From Streptomyces sp. XM83C (GTDB lineage: Bacteria > Actinomycetota > Actinomycetes > Streptomycetales > Streptomycetaceae), in contig NZ_JALLGL010000006.1 of the NCBI RefSeq assembly GCF_023072675.1, positions 1 to 50,212 on the forward strand: a stretch of 50,212 bases of DNA, written 5' to 3'. The position numbers and the translations under genes were made by a program. The notes beneath the pieces are model-generated. The model made no database searches. It was not told where the DNA came from and saw nothing but the letters and a program-made list of their open reading frames with translations. This document shows, piece after piece, positions 8,559 to 17,174 of this stretch; the stretch's first letter is position 1; the number at the start of each line of letters is the position of its first letter.

Positions 8559-8600
8559 CAGGAAGGCCGTACCCGGGGTGTCCCGGGTACGGCCTTCCTG
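8559..8600. terminator. Terminator between the Alr-like gene and the GT87 gene
   Basis: A perfect 19-bp stem (CAGGAAGGCCGTACCCGGG with its complement) and a four-base loop sit between convergent genes. Confidence 0.85.
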
Positions 8601-8654
8601 CGTCGGTGGGTCCTCTGGCCGCGCTCGTCTCGACGGGCCTCGGGCCCCGTTCGC

Positions 8655-10181
8655 TCAGAGTGAACGACCGCTCGACGGGCCTCCGTCCGGCAGCATCGCC
8701 GGGTTCTGTTCGCCCCACTCCACCTGAGGCCCCTCCGCGTGGGCCGCGTGCCGCGGCGGATGGGCCGCGGCACCGAGCACGAACCGGTCCTCGGCACCGT
8801 CGAGGACGCCGCCGGAGGGGTCGTCGTCCCCGGCCCGGCGCACCACGTCCCGTTCCGGCATGACGATGTCGCGGACCACCACCGCGCACAGGTACAGCGT
8901 GCCCACCAGATGCACGCCGATCGCCCAGTGGTAGCCGTCGGTCGGCAGCCCTTTGTGGGCGTCACCGCTGGTCGTGTACGCGAGGTACATCCAGATGCCG
9001 AGGAAGTACGTCACCTCGCAGGCCTGCCAGATCAGGAAGTCCCGCCACTTGGGCCGGGCCAGCGTGGCCAGCGGCACCAGCCACAGCACGTACTGCGGCG
9101 AGTAGACCTTGTTGGTGAGGATGAACGCCGCCACGATCAGGAACGCGAGCTGGGCGAAGCGCGGCCGGCGCGGCGCGGTGAACGTCAGCGCGGCGATGCC
9201 CACGCAGCACAGCAGCATCAGCACCGTGGCGAGCGTGTTGACCGTGTCCGTGGTGAGCGGGTCATCGGAGTTCTGGGCGAGGATCAGCCAGAAGGAGCCG
9301 AAGTCGACGCCTCGCTCTTGGCTGAAGCGGTAGAACTTCGACCAGCCCTCGAAGGCGAACAGCATCACCGGCAGGTTCACCACGAGCCATGCGACGACGG
9401 CGCCGCCCACCGCATTGCCGTAGTCGCGCCATTTCCCGGCGCGCCAGCACAGCAGGAGCAGCGGGCCGAGCAGGAAGACGGGATAGAGCTTGGCGGCCGT
9501 GGCCAGGCCCAGCAGGACGCCGAACGCGAGCGAGCGGCCCCGGGACCACATCAGCATCGCCGCGGCCGTCAGAGCGACGGCGAGCAGGTCCCAGTTGATG
9601 GTGGCGGTGAGGGCGAAGGCGGGCGCCAGGGCGACCAGCAGACCGTCCCAGGGGCGCCGGGCGTGCGTACGGGCGACGCAGACGGCGATGACGGCCGCGC
9701 ACGCCATCAGCATCCCGGCGTTGGTCATCCAGTACCACTTCTCCTGGTGCTGGATGCTGCCGCCGTCGGGGGTCAGCCAGGAGGCCACCTCCATGAACAC
9801 ACCGGTGAGCACCGGGTATTCGAGGTAGTCCATGTCGCCGGGCAGCTTGTCGAAGTACGGCACCAGGCCGTCGGCGAAGCCACGCCCCTGGTACAGGTGC
9901 GGGATGTCCGAGTAGCAGGCGTGGGTGTACTGGGAGCTGGCGCCGAAGAACCAGGCGCCGTTGTAGCAGGGCGCCTTCTGCACCAGCCCGAGAGCGAACA
10001 CCCCGATCGCCACGAGAGCGACGATCCGCACCGGCGTCCACCAGGACGTCCCGGTCAGGGCGTACCGCCCGAGAGGGCCGCCGATCAGCTCACTGCCGGC
10101 CGCGGCCACCGCGTCGTCCTTGGTGGGCTGCACCGTGTCGGACTCGTGCACGCGCGTCGGCGTCGATTCTGCACTGGGCAT
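8655..10181 (-). CDS. GT87-type (DUF2029) membrane glycosyltransferase
   Basis: A 508-residue polytopic protein with about 10 hydrophobic segments. An early loop carries acidic residues (DKLPGDMDYLEYPVLTG, about 106-122), and NWDLLAV and LATAAKLYPVFLLGP are typical of GT87/GT-C polyprenyl-phosphate-dependent mannosyltransferases related to mycobacterial PimE. Such enzymes transfer sugars outside the membrane. The acceptor in Streptomyces is unknown. Start choice: the ATG at 10181 has AGGAT nine bases upstream, while the ATG at 10190 is possible. The C-terminal 70 residues are polar and cytoplasmic or disordered. It lies downstream of the PBP gene but is separated from it by a terminator and a parS. 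Confidence 0.8.
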   Translation of the reverse strand: MPSAESTPTRVHESDTVQPTKDDAVAAAGSELIGGPLGRYALTGTSWWTPVRIVALVAIGVFALGLVQKAPCYNGAWFFGASSQYTHACYSDIPHLYQGRGFADGLVPYFDKLPGDMDYLEYPVLTGVFMEVASWLTPDGGSIQHQEKWYWMTNAGMLMACAAVIAVCVARTHARRPWDGLLVALAPAFALTATINWDLLAVALTAAAMLMWSRGRSLAFGVLLGLATAAKLYPVFLLGPLLLLCWRAGKWRDYGNAVGGAVVAWLVVNLPVMLFAFEGWSKFYRFSQERGVDFGSFWLILAQNSDDPLTTDTVNTLATVLMLLCCVGIAALTFTAPRRPRFAQLAFLIVAAFILTNKVYSPQYVLWLVPLATLARPKWRDFLIWQACEVTYFLGIWMYLAYTTSGDAHKGLPTDGYHWAIGVHLVGTLYLCAVVVRDIVMPERDVVRRAGDDDPSGGVLDGAEDRFVLGAAAHPPRHAAHAEGPQVEWGEQNPAMLPDGGPSSGRSL

Positions 10182-10218
10182 GGGGCACATCCTGCCGTAC
10201 AGGGCCATGAATACGCCG

Positions 10219-10252
10219 AGAGCCGCCGCACCGGGTCCGGTGCGGCGGCTCT
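10219..10252 (-). terminator. Terminator downstream of the class A PBP gene
   Basis: A 14-bp perfect stem (AGAGCCGCCGCACC and its complement) with a six-base loop lies 49 bases beyond the PBP stop. It immediately adjoins a parS palindrome. Confidence 0.7.
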
Positions 10253-10253
10253 T

Positions 10254-10267
10254 GTTTCACGTGAAAC
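10254..10267. other. parS site 2
   Basis: A perfect GTTTCACGTGAAAC lies between the PBP gene stop and its terminator hairpin, two bases from the hairpin. Confidence 0.95.
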
Positions 10268-10300
10268 ACCCATCACGGGCGGCCCGGCCACTGGGTCGGC

Positions 10301-12946
10301 CTAGCCGGTCGAGCCTCCGAAGAAGCCTCCGCTGCCGTTGCCGTTGCCGTTGGTGCTGCCTCTGTTGGTGCCGTCGGACGAGGTCGGGGTCGGCGAGGTG
10401 GTCACTCCGCCGTCGGTACCGCCGTCGTCCGTGCCGCCGGAGTCGTTGCCGCCGTCCGTCGACCCGTTCTTGCACCGGAAGTCCCAGGGCTTGCACGTAT
10501 CGCTGGACGTGGGCTCGGGCTCCGGCTGGGTCCGGCTCGGCGTCGGGTCCGGCGACGGCGTCTCCTCTTCCTCCTCCGTCTCCGTGGTGCTCGGAGTCGG
10601 GGTCGGGCTCGGGGAGGGGTTGATGATCTTGCCGATGGGCTCGGCCTCCGGGAAGGGCTCCGGCTCGCCGAAGCTCTTCTCGGCCTCGGACATGTAGTCC
10701 TTCCAGATCTGCGCCGGGATGTCACCACCGTGGATGGAGGGGACACCGCCGACGCCGTTCATGGAGAGCAGCTCGCCCTTGGCGGGGTCCGTTCGGAACA
10801 GGGTGACCGCGGTCGACAGCTCCCGCGTGTAGCCGACGAACCACGCCGACTTGTTCTTGTCGGTCGTACCGGTCTTGCCGGCCACCGGGAAACCGATGTC
10901 CTTGACCCTGGTACCCGTACCGTGCTGGACCACGTTCTCCAGGACGTCGGTGATGTTGTTGGCGATGTTGGCTTCCAGCGCCTGGGAACCCTTCGGCTTC
11001 TCGAAGCCGTCCAGCAGCACTCCGTTCTTCTTGACCTCGATGACGGAGTACGGCTCGAAGTGCTCGCCCTCGTTCGCGAACGTGGCGTAGGCATCGGCCA
11101 TGCGGATCGCGCTGGGCGTGGAGGTACCGAGCGAGAACGACACGTTGTTGAGGTTGCCCTTGTCGAAGGACTCCTCCAGGATGCCGAGCGACTCGGCCGT
11201 CTTGCGCGTCTTGCTCAGCCCGACGTCGATGCCGAGCTGGGCGAACGGCGTGTTGATCGAGCGTTCCATGGCCTTCTTGAGCGTGACCATGCCCCATGCC
11301 GTGGGGTCCTCGTTCTTCTGCCGGAAGGGCTTGCCGTCGTTGCCCATGATCGGGTCGCCCTGCTGGTTCTTGATCACCACCAGGTCGTTGCCGTTGTACC
11401 GGGCCATGGGCGACAGCGGTTCGCCGCCAGTCTGGTAGGTGCCGTACTGCATGGCCGAGGCCAGCACGATCGGCTTCCAGGTCGAGCCGACCGGGACACC
11501 CGTGGTGTTGGCGTTGTTGGTGTAGTGGCCCTTGTCGTAGCCGTCACCGCCGTAGATCGCGACGATCGCACCCGTCTTCGGGTCGACGGACGCCGCACCG
11601 AACTGGACGTATTTGTCCTGCTCAGGGCGCTTCTTGAGATCGAGGAAGCTCTTCTGCGTCTTCTTGACGGCCGCTTCGAGTTCCTGGACCTTCTTGCGGT
11701 CGAAGGTGGTCTTGATCGTGTAGCCGCCGCGGTCGAGTTCGTCGGCGGTCAGCCCCAGCTTCTTGGCCGCGTACTCCTTGGCGATGTCGACGAGGTAACC
11801 GGTCTGTCCGGTGAGGGGCGACTGCTTGACCTTGAGTTTCGGGAACGTGGTGATCTTCGCCCGCTTCTCCGGGGTCATGCGGTCCACCTCGACCATGCGG
11901 TCGAGGATCCAGCTCCAGCGCTCCTTGGCCCGCTTGGTGTTCGCCTCCGGGGTGGCGGCGGAACCGACACCGCCGTCCGGGTTGTAGAAGTTCGGGCCCT
12001 TGAGGACCGCGGCGAGGAAGACGCACTGCTCGGTCGACAGGTTCTGGGCGTCCACACCGAAGTAGGCCTGCGCGGCGGCCTGGATGCCGTAGGCGTTGCG
12101 GCCGAAGTAGGCGGTGTTCAGATAGCCCGCGAGGATGTCGTCCTTGGAGAGCTTCTGGTTGACCTTTATGGAGATGAACAGTTCCTTGAACTTGCGGGAG
12201 AGCGTCTGCTCCTGGCTGAGGAACGTGTTCTTGACGTACTGCTGGGTGATGGTCGAACCACCCTGCGTCTCACCGCCGCGTGCCATGTTGACCACGGCGC
12301 GGGCGATGCCCATGGGGTCGACGCCCTTGTCCCGGTAGAACGAGGCGTTCTCGGCCGCGACCACCGCGTTCTTGATGTCCTTCGGGATCTGCGCGTCGGA
12401 CACGATCTGGCGGTTGGTCTGCCCGCCGGTCGCCGCCATCTGCGTGCCGTCGGACCAGAGGAAGACATTGTTCTGGGCCAGCGCGGTGTTCTGCGGCTTC
12501 GGGATGTCCACCCATGCGTAGCCGACGCCGGCGACGGCGATCAGGCTCCCGACGAAACCGACGAAGAGGCCGGTGACCAGCTTCCAGGACGGCACCCAGC
12601 GGCGCCAGCCGTACTTGTCGGCACGCGGGTAGTCGATGAGTCGCTTACGGCCCGGCGCGGTGGCCCCGCGGCCCCGTCCCGCCGGCGGTCCGCCCCGCCG
12701 GCCCGGTTCGGCCGCCCTGCGGCGGCCCCCGCTTCTCTGTGCCGCGCGTCGAGCCTCGGCGCGGCCGCCGTAGGGCCGCTCCTCGCCTCCCTGCCGGTAG
12801 GGGTCCGCTCCGTACGAGCCGGAGGGGGACCCGGTGGCGCCTCGCGGTGCCGCACGGCGGCCGGAGGACGAACCGGACTGGCCACGCCGGGCCGCGGCAC
12901 GTCCGCCTCCCTGCGGCTGCGGCGGTTTGCGACGGTGCTCGCTCAT
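10301..12946 (-). CDS. Bifunctional class A penicillin-binding protein (transglycosylase/transpeptidase)
   Basis: An 881-residue enzyme that polymerises lipid II and crosslinks peptidoglycan outside the membrane. The ATG at 12946 has GAGGAG about ten bases upstream. Order: Arg/Gly-rich disordered cytoplasmic tail (1-115), membrane anchor (about 122-146), GT51 domain with catalytic Glu199 in AAENASFYRDKG and GGSTITQQYVKN (229-240), then the transpeptidase with SxxK at Ser488 (GSTWKP), SIN 563-565 and KTGT 691-694. The usual EDxxFxxHxG motif is the variant ENASFYRDKG. The C-terminal 140 residues are Pro/Thr/Ser/Glu then Gly/Asn-rich and low-complexity, with one Cys pair (CKPWDFRC), and no PASTA domain. 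Confidence 0.95.
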   Translation of the reverse strand: MSEHRRKPPQPQGGGRAAARRGQSGSSSGRRAAPRGATGSPSGSYGADPYRQGGEERPYGGRAEARRAAQRSGGRRRAAEPGRRGGPPAGRGRGATAPGRKRLIDYPRADKYGWRRWVPSWKLVTGLFVGFVGSLIAVAGVGYAWVDIPKPQNTALAQNNVFLWSDGTQMAATGGQTNRQIVSDAQIPKDIKNAVVAAENASFYRDKGVDPMGIARAVVNMARGGETQGGSTITQQYVKNTFLSQEQTLSRKFKELFISIKVNQKLSKDDILAGYLNTAYFGRNAYGIQAAAQAYFGVDAQNLSTEQCVFLAAVLKGPNFYNPDGGVGSAATPEANTKRAKERWSWILDRMVEVDRMTPEKRAKITTFPKLKVKQSPLTGQTGYLVDIAKEYAAKKLGLTADELDRGGYTIKTTFDRKKVQELEAAVKKTQKSFLDLKKRPEQDKYVQFGAASVDPKTGAIVAIYGGDGYDKGHYTNNANTTGVPVGSTWKPIVLASAMQYGTYQTGGEPLSPMARYNGNDLVVIKNQQGDPIMGNDGKPFRQKNEDPTAWGMVTLKKAMERSINTPFAQLGIDVGLSKTRKTAESLGILEESFDKGNLNNVSFSLGTSTPSAIRMADAYATFANEGEHFEPYSVIEVKKNGVLLDGFEKPKGSQALEANIANNITDVLENVVQHGTGTRVKDIGFPVAGKTGTTDKNKSAWFVGYTRELSTAVTLFRTDPAKGELLSMNGVGGVPSIHGGDIPAQIWKDYMSEAEKSFGEPEPFPEAEPIGKIINPSPSPTPTPSTTETEEEEETPSPDPTPSRTQPEPEPTSSDTCKPWDFRCKNGSTDGGNDSGGTDDGGTDGGVTTSPTPTSSDGTNRGSTNGNGNGSGGFFGGSTG

Positions 12947-13308
12947 CGAACGATTACTCCTCGGGCAGGCGCACCCTTGCGCGCCTGGAAACGGCGGCTG
13001 GTTTCCGGTCCCCCCGAAGTACGGATACGGCTGGTTCCGCATTCACCCGTACTGCACCGAGGGCGAGGACGTCCTCGTGTGTCACTCGGTTCCCGGTGGT
13101 GTGCATGGCGCACAGACTACGCACCGTCAAAACCCGCCGAGCAGCGAAGTTCACCCCAAATCAGGCAAGTTGCCACCGACGAATCGGTGATGTGATCCCG
13201 TTCACCGGTCTCCCTCTTGTCGCGCCCGGAAGGCCGTTCTATCGTCGTGATGTATCGAGTCGATACATCAGCGCGAGATAAGTGTGAGCGAGACGAGAGG
13301 AGGCGACC
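12947..13308. promoter_or_regulatory. Divergent PBP/padR intergenic region
   Basis: This 362-base region carries the PBP ribosome site at its left end and the padR operator palindrome and ribosome site at its right end. Short antisense open frames are present but none has a credible start or codon pattern. Confidence 0.5.
13248..13270. promoter_or_regulatory. Perfect inverted repeat, probable PadR operator
   Basis: TGATGTATCGA, one central base, then its exact complement form an 11-1-11 palindrome 39 bases before the padR start. The arms contain ATGT/ACAT, the core of PadR-family operators. The site is unusually AT-rich for the region. Position next to the regulator suggests autoregulation of padR-ino1. 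Confidence 0.7.
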
Positions 13309-13983
13309 ATGAGCCGGCGTTCCGGAATCCTTGAGTTCGCCGTGCTCGGCCTGCTCCGCGAATCTCCGATGCACGGCTATGAGCTGCGCAAACGACTCAA
13401 TACGTCACTGGGCGTGTTCCGCGCGTTCAGCTACGGGACGCTGTATCCCTGCCTCAAGACGCTGGTCGCCAACGGCTGGTTGATCGAGGAACAGGGCACC
13501 GGCCCCGAAGCCACCGCTCCGCTCGCGGGGCGGCGTGCGAAGATCGTGTACCGGTTGACAGCGGAAGGTAAGGAGCACTTCGAGGAGCTCCTGTCCCAGA
13601 CGGGACCCGACGCGTACGAGGACGAGTCCTTCGCCGCCCGCTTCGCCTTCTTCGGACAGACCTCGCGGGACGTCCGGATGCGTGTGCTGGAGGGCCGTCG
13701 CAGTCGGCTGGAGGAGCGGCTGGAGAAGATGCGCGCCTCACTGGCACGCACGCGTGAGCGCCTCGACGACTACACACTCGAGCTCCAGCGCCACGGGATG
13801 GAGTCCGTGGAGCGCGAAGTGCGCTGGCTGAACGAGCTCATCGAGAGCGAGCGGGCCGGCCGGGACCTGAAGGGTTCCGCCCCCGGGGGGCCCGCTCAGC
13901 AGAACACAACTGGAGCGACGGGCGTCCTGCCCCGGTCCGGGGACGAGCCCCGGCCGGATACGCCCGACGACACCGCCACGTGA
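13309..13983 (+). CDS. PadR family transcriptional regulator
   Basis: A 224-residue regulator. The PadR winged helix spans residues 1-95 ([43 protein letters not shown], and the wing about 57-85). A C-terminal coiled-coil-forming segment follows (about 115-180, with [25 protein letters not shown]), then a disordered Pro/Asp tail. GAGAGGAGG precedes the ATG. A perfect palindromic operator lies just upstream. Inositol-phosphate synthase starts 44 bases downstream with no terminator between, so the pair is probably co-transcribed and under PadR control. Confidence 0.92.
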   Translation: MSRRSGILEFAVLGLLRESPMHGYELRKRLNTSLGVFRAFSYGTLYPCLKTLVANGWLIEEQGTGPEATAPLAGRRAKIVYRLTAEGKEHFEELLSQTGPDAYEDESFAARFAFFGQTSRDVRMRVLEGRRSRLEERLEKMRASLARTRERLDDYTLELQRHGMESVEREVRWLNELIESERAGRDLKGSAPGGPAQQNTTGATGVLPRSGDEPRPDTPDDTAT

Positions 13984-14027
13984 GCGCCCACTCAGGGCCT
14001 CACTCGTACACACAGGGAGCAACCGGA

Positions 14028-15110
14028 ATGGGTTCGGTTCGCGTAGCCATCGTCGGCGTGGGCAACTGCGCCGCGTCGCTGGTACAGGGAGTCGAGTACT
14101 ACAAGGACGCCGACCCGGCGTCCAAGGTGCCGGGCCTGATGCACGTCCAGTTCGGCGACTACCACGTCAAGGACGTCGAGTTCGTCGCCGCCTTCGACGT
14201 GGACGCCAAGAAGGTCGGCCTCGACCTCGCGGACGCGATCGGCGCCTCCGAGAACAACACCATCAAGATCTGCGACGTCCCCACCACCGGTGTGACGGTC
14301 CAGCGCGGCCACACCCTCGACGGCCTCGGCAAGTACTACCGCGCCACCATCGAGGAGTCCGCCGAGGAGCCCGTCGACGTCGTCCAGGTCCTGAAGGACA
14401 AGCAGGTCGACGTGCTCGTCTGCTACCTGCCCGTGGGTTCCGAGGACGCGGCGAAGTTCTACGCCCAGTGCGCCATCGACGCCAAGGTCGCCTTCGTCAA
14501 CGCCCTTCCGGTCTTCATCGCCGGCACCAAGGAGTGGGCGGACAAGTTCACCGAGGCGGGCGTACCGATCGTCGGTGACGACATCAAGTCGCAGGTCGGC
14601 GCCACCATCACCCACCGCGTCATGGCGAAGCTGTTCGAGGACCGCGGTGTCATCCTCGACCGCACGATGCAGCTGAACGTCGGCGGCAACATGGACTTCA
14701 AGAACATGCTCGAGCGCGAGCGTCTGGAGTCCAAGAAGATCTCCAAGACGCAGGCCGTCACCTCCCAGATCCCCGACCGGGACCTCGGCGAGAAGAACGT
14801 CCACATCGGCCCGTCCGACTACGTCGCCTGGCTCGACGACCGCAAGTGGGCCTACGTCCGCCTGGAGGGCCGCGCGTTCGGCGACGTCCCGCTGAACCTG
14901 GAGTACAAGCTCGAGGTGTGGGACTCCCCGAACTCCGCGGGTGTCATCATCGACGCCCTGCGCGCCGCGAAGATCGCCAAGGACCGCGGCATCGGTGGTC
15001 CGATCCTGTCGGCGTCCTCCTACTTCATGAAGTCCCCGCCGGTGCAGTACTTCGACGACGAGGCCCGCGAGAACGTCGAGAAGTTCATCCGCGGCGAGGT
15101 CGAGCGCTGA
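14028..15110 (+). CDS. ino1: Inositol-3-phosphate synthase
   Basis: A 360-residue enzyme converting glucose-6-phosphate to inositol-3-phosphate with NAD. Products feed phosphatidylinositol and mycothiol, the thiol buffer of actinomycetes. [22 protein letters not shown] (3-24) is the NAD-binding Rossmann start. [18 protein letters not shown] and [11 protein letters not shown] are conserved active-site blocks. The length is that of the short prokaryotic form. The ATG at 14028 has AGGGAG ten bases upstream. It follows padR and ends at a strong hairpin. Confidence 0.96.
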   Translation: MGSVRVAIVGVGNCAASLVQGVEYYKDADPASKVPGLMHVQFGDYHVKDVEFVAAFDVDAKKVGLDLADAIGASENNTIKICDVPTTGVTVQRGHTLDGLGKYYRATIEESAEEPVDVVQVLKDKQVDVLVCYLPVGSEDAAKFYAQCAIDAKVAFVNALPVFIAGTKEWADKFTEAGVPIVGDDIKSQVGATITHRVMAKLFEDRGVILDRTMQLNVGGNMDFKNMLERERLESKKISKTQAVTSQIPDRDLGEKNVHIGPSDYVAWLDDRKWAYVRLEGRAFGDVPLNLEYKLEVWDSPNSAGVIIDALRAAKIAKDRGIGGPILSASSYFMKSPPVQYFDDEARENVEKFIRGEVER

Positions 15111-15140
15111 CCGCGCGCTGAACGCTCCTGCCAGGGCTGA

Positions 15141-15174
15141 GAAGGTCCCCGGGGTTGCCGCCCCGGGGACCTTC
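15141..15174 (+). terminator. Terminator downstream of ino1
   Basis: A 14-bp perfect stem (GAAGGTCCCCGGGG and its complement) with a six-base loop lies 30 bases after the ino1 stop, just before the MFS gene. Confidence 0.8.
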
Positions 15175-15195
15175 CCGTATGTGAGGCTGTCCCGC

Positions 15196-16458
15196 ATGGC
15201 CGTCGTCCGCGATCTTCGCGTCCTGCTCCGCTTCCGCGACTTCCGGCGGCTGCTCCTGGTACGGCTGCTCTCCCAGGGCGCCGACGGCGTCTACCAGGTC
15301 GGCCTCGCGACCTACGTCGTGTTCTCCCCGGAGAAGCAGACGTCACCGGCCGCGATCGCCTCCGCGATGGCGGTCCTGCTGCTGCCGTACTCGCTGGTCG
15401 GGCCCTTCGCCGGGGTGCTGCTGGACCGCTGGCGGCGCCGGCAGGTCCTCGTGTACGGCAATCTGCTGCGCGCCCTGCTGGCGGCGGTGACCGCCGCACT
15501 GGTCACCGCCCAGGTGCCCGACTGGCTTCTCTACGTCTCCGCCCTGTGCGTCACCGCCGTCAACCGGTTCGTGCTGGCCGGCCTGTCCGCCGCGCTGCCC
15601 CGGGTCGTCGACGCCGAGCGGCTCGTCATGGCCAACTCGCTGTCGCCGACCGCGGGCACCCTCGCCGCGGTGGCGGGCGGCGGCCTCGCCTTCGTCGTCC
15701 GCTTGGTGATCTCCGACTCGGACACGGCCGTGGTGCTGCTGGCGGCCGTCCTGTACCTGTGCGCCCTGCTGGCCTCCCTGCGGATGGCTCCCGGGCTGCT
15801 CGGCCCCGACCTGGCGCTGGTACGGCCTCGGCTGTCGGACGCGGTGCGCGGCACCGCCCGTGGTCTGGCCGGCGGTGTCCTGCATCTCGCGGCACCGGCG
15901 CGGCGGGAGGCCGCCCGGGCGCTGGGCGCGATGACGCTGATGCGGTTCTGCTACGGCGCGCTGACCGTGCTCGTGCTGATGCTGTGCCGGTACGCCTGGT
16001 CGTCCGACACGGACGAGGGACTGGCGCTGCTGGGTCTCGCGGTGGGCGTCTCGGGCGCCGGGTTCTTCGCCGCCGCCGTGGTGACGCCGGTGGCGGCGAG
16101 CCGACTCGGGCCGGTGCGCTGGATCGTCGTGTGCTCTGCCGTCGCGGCGGCGCTGGAACCCGCCCTGGGTCTGAGCTTCGCCCGGCTGCCGGGGCTCGTG
16201 GCGGCCTTCGTGCTGGGGTTCATCACCCAGGGCGCGAAGATCGCCACCGACACGGTCGTCCAGGCGTCTGTGGACGACGCCTTCCGGGGCCGGATCTTCT
16301 CCGTCTACGACGTGCTGTTCAATGTCGCCTTCGTCGGCGCCGCCGCGGTGGCCGCCCTGATGCTGCCGCCTGACGGTCGGTCGGTCGCGCTCGTCGTCGC
16401 GGTCGCCGTGGTCTACGGAGCGATTGCCTTGACTTTGGCCCGATTTGATCCTCAGTGA
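15196..16458 (+). CDS. MFS transporter
   Basis: A 420-residue polytopic protein with about 12 hydrophobic segments. The MFS loop 2-3 motif (GVLLDRWRRRQVLVYGNLLR, about 75-94) is present, and a similar basic loop appears after segment 8. The substrate is unknown; it resembles the drug/macrolide-export type of MFS. The ATG at 15196 has GTGAGG nine bases upstream; the GTG at 15181 is a possible alternative start. It lies right after the ino1 terminator and before the LppU-like gene. Confidence 0.85.
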   Translation: MAVVRDLRVLLRFRDFRRLLLVRLLSQGADGVYQVGLATYVVFSPEKQTSPAAIASAMAVLLLPYSLVGPFAGVLLDRWRRRQVLVYGNLLRALLAAVTAALVTAQVPDWLLYVSALCVTAVNRFVLAGLSAALPRVVDAERLVMANSLSPTAGTLAAVAGGGLAFVVRLVISDSDTAVVLLAAVLYLCALLASLRMAPGLLGPDLALVRPRLSDAVRGTARGLAGGVLHLAAPARREAARALGAMTLMRFCYGALTVLVLMLCRYAWSSDTDEGLALLGLAVGVSGAGFFAAAVVTPVAASRLGPVRWIVVCSAVAAALEPALGLSFARLPGLVAAFVLGFITQGAKIATDTVVQASVDDAFRGRIFSVYDVLFNVAFVGAAAVAALMLPPDGRSVALVVAVAVVYGAIALTLARFDPQ

Positions 16459-16575
16459 GTGTCACATCAGGGCCACAGAGTTGCGACGGGAGAGCAAAGT
16501 GGCAGCAGGGACCCAGTAACTTACGTGGGTCTTATTTCGCGCGATGCGCATCCACGTTCTAGGGGGACCCCAGAA

Positions 16576-17073
16576 GTGACCACTCCGCCGCCCCACGGCC
16601 AGAACCCTTACGCCCAGACGCCTCCCCCGCCCGTGGGACAGCAGCCCGGTCAGCCGGGAGTTCCCCCGCAGGGTGCCCCGTACGCCCCGTTCCCGGCCCA
16701 GGGCGCCCCGATCCCGCCGGCCCCTCCGGCGCGGCGTGGGGGCAAGAAGGCCCTGAAGATCGTCGGTGGTGTGCTCGTCGCTGTCATCATCGCCCTCGTG
16801 AAGTTCGGTGGCGTCTTCGGCATCACCTGGTTCATGAGCCGGGACGACGCCGAGACGACGTCGGTGGGCGCCTGCATGCACAACAACGGCACCAACTCCA
16901 AGCCCGACCTGGAAGAGGTCGACTGCTCGTCCTCCGAGGCGCAGTACAAGGTCGTCCAGAAGCACGACTTCACGAGCGACATCAACAAGTGCACCGACCC
17001 GTCGGCGCCGATCGCCTACTGGCAGACGGGCGGCGGCCACGATGTCGTCCTCTGCATGTCCGAAGTCAAGTAG
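16576..17073 (+). CDS. LppU/SCO3897-type single-pass membrane protein
   Basis: A 165-residue protein. The GTG at 16576 has AGGGGG upstream. Residues 1-55 are Pro/Gln/Gly-rich and cytoplasmic. KIVGGVLVAVIIALVKFGGVF (about 64-84) is a membrane segment. The exterior domain of about 75 residues has four cysteines (GACMHN, VDCSSS, NKCTD, VLCMSE), likely two disulfides. The family has been named after its S. coelicolor member SCO3897 (recollection). Function is unknown. It converges on pcnA over a double parS palindrome. Confidence 0.75.
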   Translation: MTTPPPHGQNPYAQTPPPPVGQQPGQPGVPPQGAPYAPFPAQGAPIPPAPPARRGGKKALKIVGGVLVAVIIALVKFGGVFGITWFMSRDDAETTSVGACMHNNGTNSKPDLEEVDCSSSEAQYKVVQKHDFTSDINKCTDPSAPIAYWQTGGGHDVVLCMSEVK

Positions 17074-17088
17074 GACGTCGCTCATCAG

Positions 17089-17126
17089 CCGAGGGGCGGT
17101 GTTTCACGTGAAACACCGCCCCTCGG
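17089..17126. terminator. 38-base perfect palindrome containing parS, probable terminator
   Basis: CCGAGGGGCGGT, then the 14-base parS, then the exact complement ACCGCCCCTCGG. The arms continue the parS palindrome without a break. It lies 15 bases after the LppU-like stop and is placed to terminate that gene. Confidence 0.65.
17101..17114. other. parS site 3
   Basis: A perfect GTTTCACGTGAAAC at the centre of the 38-base palindrome. It is only 28 bases before site 4, about four helical turns centre to centre. Confidence 0.95.
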
Positions 17127-17134
17127 TCGTGTCC

Positions 17135-17164
17135 GGGGCCATGTTTCACGTGAAACATGGCCCC
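17135..17164. terminator. 30-base perfect palindrome containing parS, probable pcnA terminator
   Basis: GGGGCCAT, parS, ATGGCCCC. It sits 10 bases beyond the pcnA stop on the minus strand and can form an uninterrupted hairpin. Confidence 0.65.
17143..17156. other. parS site 4
   Basis: A perfect GTTTCACGTGAAAC in the centre of a 30-base palindrome, paired with site 3 in a convergent intergenic region. Confidence 0.95.
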
Positions 17165-17174
17165 GTTCCGCAGA

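Noticed and set aside
13454-13777. Minus-strand frames opposite padR
   Set aside because: No ribosome sites, and the sense frame has a clear PadR fold.
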